DNA from: Bactericera cockerelli
Taxonomy: Eukaryota; Arthropoda; Insecta; Hemiptera; Triozidae
Direction: 5' to 3'
DNA: 64,000 nt
Assembly: GCA_024516035.1 (NCBI GenBank)
Contig: CM044960.1
Coordinates: 17,368,183-17,432,182 of the forward strand
This document shows, one piece after another, positions 59,040-64,000 of the stretch. Within the stretch, counting starts at the first letter, position 1, and every line of letters starts with the position of its first letter. The translations under genes were made by a program, and so were the position numbers. A model generated the notes under the pieces. That model made no database searches and had not been told where the DNA came from. It saw only the letters and a program-made list of their open reading frames with translations.

Positions 59040-62000
59040 TATCTCCTTTTTTTTAAAGTGGTGAAATAAGTTGTTCATAAGTGATTTTAAAATATTATCC
59101 TCCATTTTTTAATGTTGTTTTTTCAAGCTCAGTGGCTCATTATATGCTACGCTAAGTTAGTAATACATATAAAATTATTGAAAGAATATAGATTGAATGC
59201 TTTCTTGAATTAATATTTATCTGTTGGTTACTTGGATGTCTCCACTAAAATTCTTATTTTTCTCTTTCGCCAAATGGAATCCCTGAATAATCTGAATATG
59301 TAAAGTAAGGAGTTGGAAATTTTCATATCCTCCTTAATTTTAGGCTTACATTATTTAGGTGGTAGAAAATGCTTTGAGCATTAACCTCGCCTGGTGGTTA
59401 CCTTCCACTAAAGGGTGTTAATATTATTATTTAGATGCATGGAAAACTTCTTTACACCATTTCACTGAAGATTCTAAACTAGGTCTTCTACTCTCATTTT
59501 CAAAGCTGCTCTACTATAGTTTCCAGATTCTCCGTTTTATTGTTCGTTCATGTTACATTTCAAATTTTCATTTCCATTCTGGATATAAAAGATAACCTAG
59601 AGCAAAGTTCATGTGCCTTTTCTCATGCGTATCTATTCACAGGTTGAGAGCCAAAGCCATTTACATCTCGATATTATTTTAATATCCAAATAGCTTCTAG
59701 TTTACCTTGTGAAGAGCGCCTGGGTAATATGGAAATTATTTCCAATCCTTTTAAACAAAATTTTCCTGCTACTCCTGTTATCTTTCTAATGCACAGAAGA
59801 GACGCCTACCGGTAAAGTTCTTTCCAAATGAGCGAGCACTAAAATTATTGATAAAAATAAAGGCAATGTGTTTGATAAAATCATGATAATAAATAAAAAG
59901 AAGATATGAGAGGAGGAGGAAGAGGAGAAGGAGAGAGCAGAGGTATAAAGCTTCTGTTTGGAGACAAACAGGGGAGGGTTTAGCCTGCAAAATAGGACAG
60001 GTCCAAGTGAACAATGGACCAATTGTTGAATCTTCAAATGTAATTAACAGTTCAGGAGGTCTCAGCAGAAGTCTATATTCCGGGTAGTTCTGAAATTTGA
60101 GAAAATATTGGTTTAGTAAGTTCACTGCAGGATTCTTTGGTAGGTAAGTACCTACATGTCACCAATGACCATTATTATGATACTTCATGGTTATGGTACT
60201 TTATTACATTAAAATATTCGGGGTTTTTAAAGAAAAATCCGCCCTGTTCATTTCTATCAAAACCGCTTCCGGAATAACTCTTCTAGGTAACATTCTTGTT
60301 TCTCAGTACTATTCTGCTTCAAGATAATCAGACCAATTCAGGCCTCAGCAGTTGCAAATTCTTCCAACAAGTATAACGACCAATAGTTTTAACATGAGTC
60401 GTTATACGTTGAACAGTTTTAACTATAACTATTAAGCCTTCGTCATCGCTTCAAAATGGTCCCACCGGAAGGCGGGCCGGGCCCATTTTCCAATGATTTT
60501 ATTCTTGTTTCTTGAAATTTTATGGAAAGTGTTTTAATGCGTCGAGTAGGAGGAGAATATTCTGAAGTGTTTTTTATGATAATTGAATTATCATAGAGTC
60601 TTGTGTGTGTGCTGGTTTTATCCAAGCTTATCTCTCATTCAAAAATGTTACACATAAATATATATTTATACATACTGGGTGCCATTATTGTAGATCATTA
60701 TTAAATCTGAAAAGTTATAATAAATTTAGAATCTTCTCTTCGAAATAAATGTATGTAATTAACCTTAAATGTGTATCAGCGTATGTACATGAGACAAATA
60801 TGAAAATTAGGTTACAAAGATGCCTTTTAAAATTAAAGAGGAAAGACCGCCAAATGATTAGTGAATTAATTAATTAAGTTGCTGCTGTGGGTAGGAGTTA
60901 AATCGAATTCAGAACCCATGTGTTCAACATTATTACTTAGAGTCAGATTTTGGACTTGAGAAAAATACTAGAAATCTAAACGATGTTAATTTCAAGCTTT
61001 GACTTTTCTTATCTGGCGAACCTTGACGGATCCACCCAGTATATTCTTGTGAACCTGTAGGTGAGTCGAGAGCACGTCTGGGTATCTGCTTTTATGACTG
61101 AAATGTAGCAGGGATATTAACTTTATGAGGCATTTACTAATAAGAAACGCGCGTGACTGCTTTTAGGAAGATATAAGCTTCGTCTGAGCTTCGATCTTGC
61201 ATTCAGACTGCTGGATCAGGAGATGGGCAAAAAATATTGAGATTTTTATTTATTATTAGAATAGAAGTATTTCACACCTTGAAGATTTTGAAAAACCTAT
61301 CACTTACCTGAATAATAATTATTTTACTTTACTTTGTTGAACGTACTCTGAAAAGTGCTCAAATATTTTGTCCGCTCTCAAACCAAGGGTACAAAATAGA
61401 AGGGATTATTACTATTATTGGTTTATACGATATTATGTACATAATCAAACAATTTTACCTCCTTGAATAAGCAGAGCTCAGCCATTACGGAAATGAAGCC
61501 TGACGGTTTAAAAAATAACAAACAAAAGTTGAACCAAAGTTCGAAAAAAAAGCTTAAACAAATAATAATTTTCTTTCTTAATCTTCTTTAGAAAATTGTT
61601 TCTTATTGCTGCTGATAATTAAAAAAAAGTTTCAATTGTTTTTGTTAGCTCTGTTTAGAAAGGCAAAAATAGAAGTAGGTGTTCTGGGGTGAATAAGGGC
61701 CCCTCAGTTGTTCCATATTGATCCCATTATTTCCTGGAAATTTGCTTTAGAATTTGAATTGAATATTTTTCACGAAATTTCAGACGTACACACAAATATG
61801 AAATCCCAACCTATCTTTAGCTCAATTACGACATTCTGTCATCACAAAAGCTTTGCACCTTGAAAATCATTTCGCAGCTTGGGCCATATTTTATACAACC
61901 TACATAGGTTCCTGGGTCAACGGATGGATGCATTCGCTTTTATATGATAATTTTGGTTAGTATCAGGTGTTATTCAACAGTAAACATCATTAGTTTGGTC

Positions 62001-62600
62001 TAGGAGTACAAGAGGTTTTGGAATCCAATTCACCCCGATTTCTCCTACAACTTTTTCTCTCACCAACGTAAAACCTTTCTCTTTATCATACTTCTATGTA
62101 TAGTAAACTAAATGGAGGAAAATTATTGCATGATAGACAGGAATTAATTCCAACTTTCTTCTCTACCAAGCTCATTTTTGTTCATTTTCCCGAACCTCAT
62201 TTGGAGGAGAAAAAACTAATGAAGCAAACTTTGCTCATTATAAGAAATGGTACATGTAGAAGTCGTGGCAATAGAATGGATTTGGAAAGGGGAGCTTTTG
62301 TGATTGAAATCATTTTAGCAAACTCGAGCGAATGAGTGAATGTTTGAGCAAATGAGAGAGTTAGATTCAGGTAGGTATGCAGTAGAGGAAACTCTTTATT
62401 TCTACGTCTGTACATTTGTTTTATTTGAATCTCTACAGCCAGTCCATAATTGCTACAGTATACATAATTCACTAACGAAAGGGCTCCATGGTATCCAGAT
62501 TATGTACCTACGAGTATGTACCTTATGCAGTAATTAGGAAGACATTTTGTTTCTTCTTGACGTGAGAATGGTCGAATATAAACAAAGTTTTCAATTAAAA
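59040..62600. other. Unannotated AT-rich DNA
   Basis: About 3.5 kb without a convincing gene. A minus-strand TTATTCAG|GTAAGT junction at about 61310 is pyrimidine-poor. Several 60-115 codon ORFs lack motifs and splice support. Confidence 0.3.
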
Positions 62601-62616
62601 ATAGATGATTCATCAT

Positions 62617-62857
62617 CATATGGTGGCGTTATCGTGAGCGATGGTAGCCAGACAGTGGAGGAATTACTGAGCACTTCTACAACAGCTGTCTTTAAAAGGA
62701 GGCCAATAGTTGACAAGGGCCCCCAGAACCAACCCAATGCTGGTCTACTCCCTGTTAATAGTCCCCCAGCCAGACTGCTGGTCTATTCCCTGTTTATAGT
62801 CCCCCAGCTAGACTGCTGGTCTACTCCCTGTTTATAGTCCCCCAGCCAGACTATACA
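62617..62857 (+). repeat. Interspersed repeat, copy 2, with tandem tail
   Basis: GGTGGCGTTATCGTGAGCGA through the 38-bp tail array, homologous to 24417-24570. One frame is open across the whole unit and encodes GGVIVSDGSQTVEELL and VDKGPQNQPNAGLLPVNSPP, matching the frame of copy 1. It may derive from a coding exon or an element ORF. Confidence 0.65.
62740..62853 (+). repeat. Three tandem 38-bp units
   Basis: Units at 62740, 62778 and 62816, each with CTGGTCTACTCCCTGTTTAT then AGTCCCCCAGCCAGACTG and 1-2 changes. Copy 1 at 24.5 kb has only one unit. Confidence 0.85.
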
Positions 62858-62869
62858 TAAATAAATAAA

Positions 62870-64000
62870 AACATAACCTTTATTTCGTTAAAGCACTTAT
62901 AGGTATTTGGTATTGTGCTCCACACCGTTTTAAGGGATAAGTTTTAACTCGGAAGAGTTTGCGAAAGGAGTCAGCTAAAACAGTAAATTTTAATACTCTA
63001 TTGATTAGCTCTTTTTCATAAAGCAGACGAAAATGTTTCTTTATTTCTATTTTAGGTTCGTTTAGATTAATATATTAATAGATCTGTTCAATCAGTAGTA
63101 AGTGTTTGAAAGTTTTAGTAATCGAAATGATCAAAGCTAACTTTTCAAACTCTTTGAAAGTAAGGAATGCATTTTGGAAAGGTTTTACAGAAATGTTTGA
63201 TACAACATGTGATGGGATTTAAAATACTCTTTCTTTGATTTCTTGGAAGGTATTGAATTTTGATGGATGTGTTTCGGGCATGATTTTAGCAGATTTTGCT
63301 GCCTTTCAAAATCGTTTCATCTTCAGAATATGAGCAGTTTTAATTAAAATAATGGATGTGTAATAATAATAAATAATACATACTAAGTTTTGACTACATT
63401 TTGAATAAAATATGTAATAACGAATGATAATAATAGATGTTGAATACTGAAATACTGAATTTCCCCTCAGAACTATTTATACAATATACCTATATTTCTA
63501 AATGATATAAGAGCGAGAATCAAATTCAGATTGGAAAAAAAGAAAAGAATGAGTCTTCTTCACTCAGTCTCAATCCAAAATAATTTTTTTTTTTCTTTCT
63601 CTTATAACTACACAAATCTTGATTGTGTACAATCATTTTTTTATGTTGGCTTTTGTCAGAATAAATTCAGCCATCCAAGAAGTTAATGTTATCTGATATC
63701 TGTATTTATTTTAAAAGAACATATTCATTTACTTGACAAAAATACAATTATTACAATAAAAATAATAGGAAGGTATAGCAATCTTCAAAGTAAAAAACCT
63801 TGAAAAGGACGGGGAAATATTGATTGAAAAATTTCGAGTGGCACTGCATATGGTTAAGAGAGACTCTGGTTGATTCTCATTCAACACAAGCCTCCCTAGA
63901 GATCAAGTATTTGTTGATGTTAGCCGATAGCCTCTAGCCTTACATTGAAAATGAAAAAAATGATAACAAACACTACCAGTTTACTTTTTTCATAATTTTC
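62870..64000. other. Unannotated AT-rich DNA
   Basis: End of the window. No coding, RNA or repeat structure is recognised. Confidence 0.35.

Noticed and set aside
61300..61320. Minus-strand TTATTCAG|GTAAGT as a third recursive splice site
   Set aside because: The upstream sequence is A-rich rather than pyrimidine-rich, so the acceptor half is poor.
62547..62837. 96-codon ORF as a complete gene
   Set aside because: Most of it lies in the interspersed repeat and its 38-bp tandem tail. The start is arbitrary.

Overview
The window is AT-rich (about one third G+C by eye) and looks like a non-coding stretch of an arthropod, probably insect, nuclear genome. I see no operons, bacterial genes, rRNA arrays or intact tRNA genes. 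Supporting this are an I-clade LINE with an insect-style Inr+DPE promoter, SINEs with tRNA and 5S rRNA heads, foldback transposons, long gene-poor intervals, and GT-AG style splice signals. A hemipteran is possible, but the sequence does not settle the order.

Layout. 434-2090: an almost perfect foldback element with 698-bp arms, each built from diverged ~120-140 bp units that start TACAGGGTG. 3401-10159: a full-length I-clade LINE on the minus strand with 5' UTR and promoter, ORF1 (gag-like, one CCHC knuckle), a long spacer, ORF2 (endonuclease, reverse transcriptase, RNase H), short 3' UTR, A29 tail and target-site duplications. 11125-11650: a decayed, unidentified reading frame. 12173-16384: a second foldback element of 4.2 kb whose arms are tandem ~296-bp repeats with 38-bp palindromes, flanked by a 9-bp duplication and carrying a smaller TIR element and SINE fragments in its loop. 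16.4-64 kb: mostly intergenic or intronic DNA with about twenty SINE and retroposon copies, small tandem duplications, hairpins, and a decayed RTE-like LINE tail at 58.7-59.0 kb.

Host genes. No complete host gene can be recognised. The best candidate is a minus-strand gene whose three exons (53915-54037, 47100-47184, 43224-43507) join in phase to give a 163-residue protein of unknown family. A plus-strand exon at 24057-24196 could encode a signal peptide, and a minus-strand ORF at 18892-19098 looks like coding sequence. Two plus-strand sites (25785 and 50459) have the CAG|GTAAGT-type juxtaposition of recursive splice sites, which suggests that much of the right two thirds is one long intron.

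How the parts relate. The repeats form a network. A shared SINE body occurs with a tRNA head or with a 5S head, and ends either in a GTTAAACCCC-poly(A) tail resembling the 3' end of the resident I-clade LINE or in an RTE-like tail. This fits modular SINE evolution driven by two LINE machineries.
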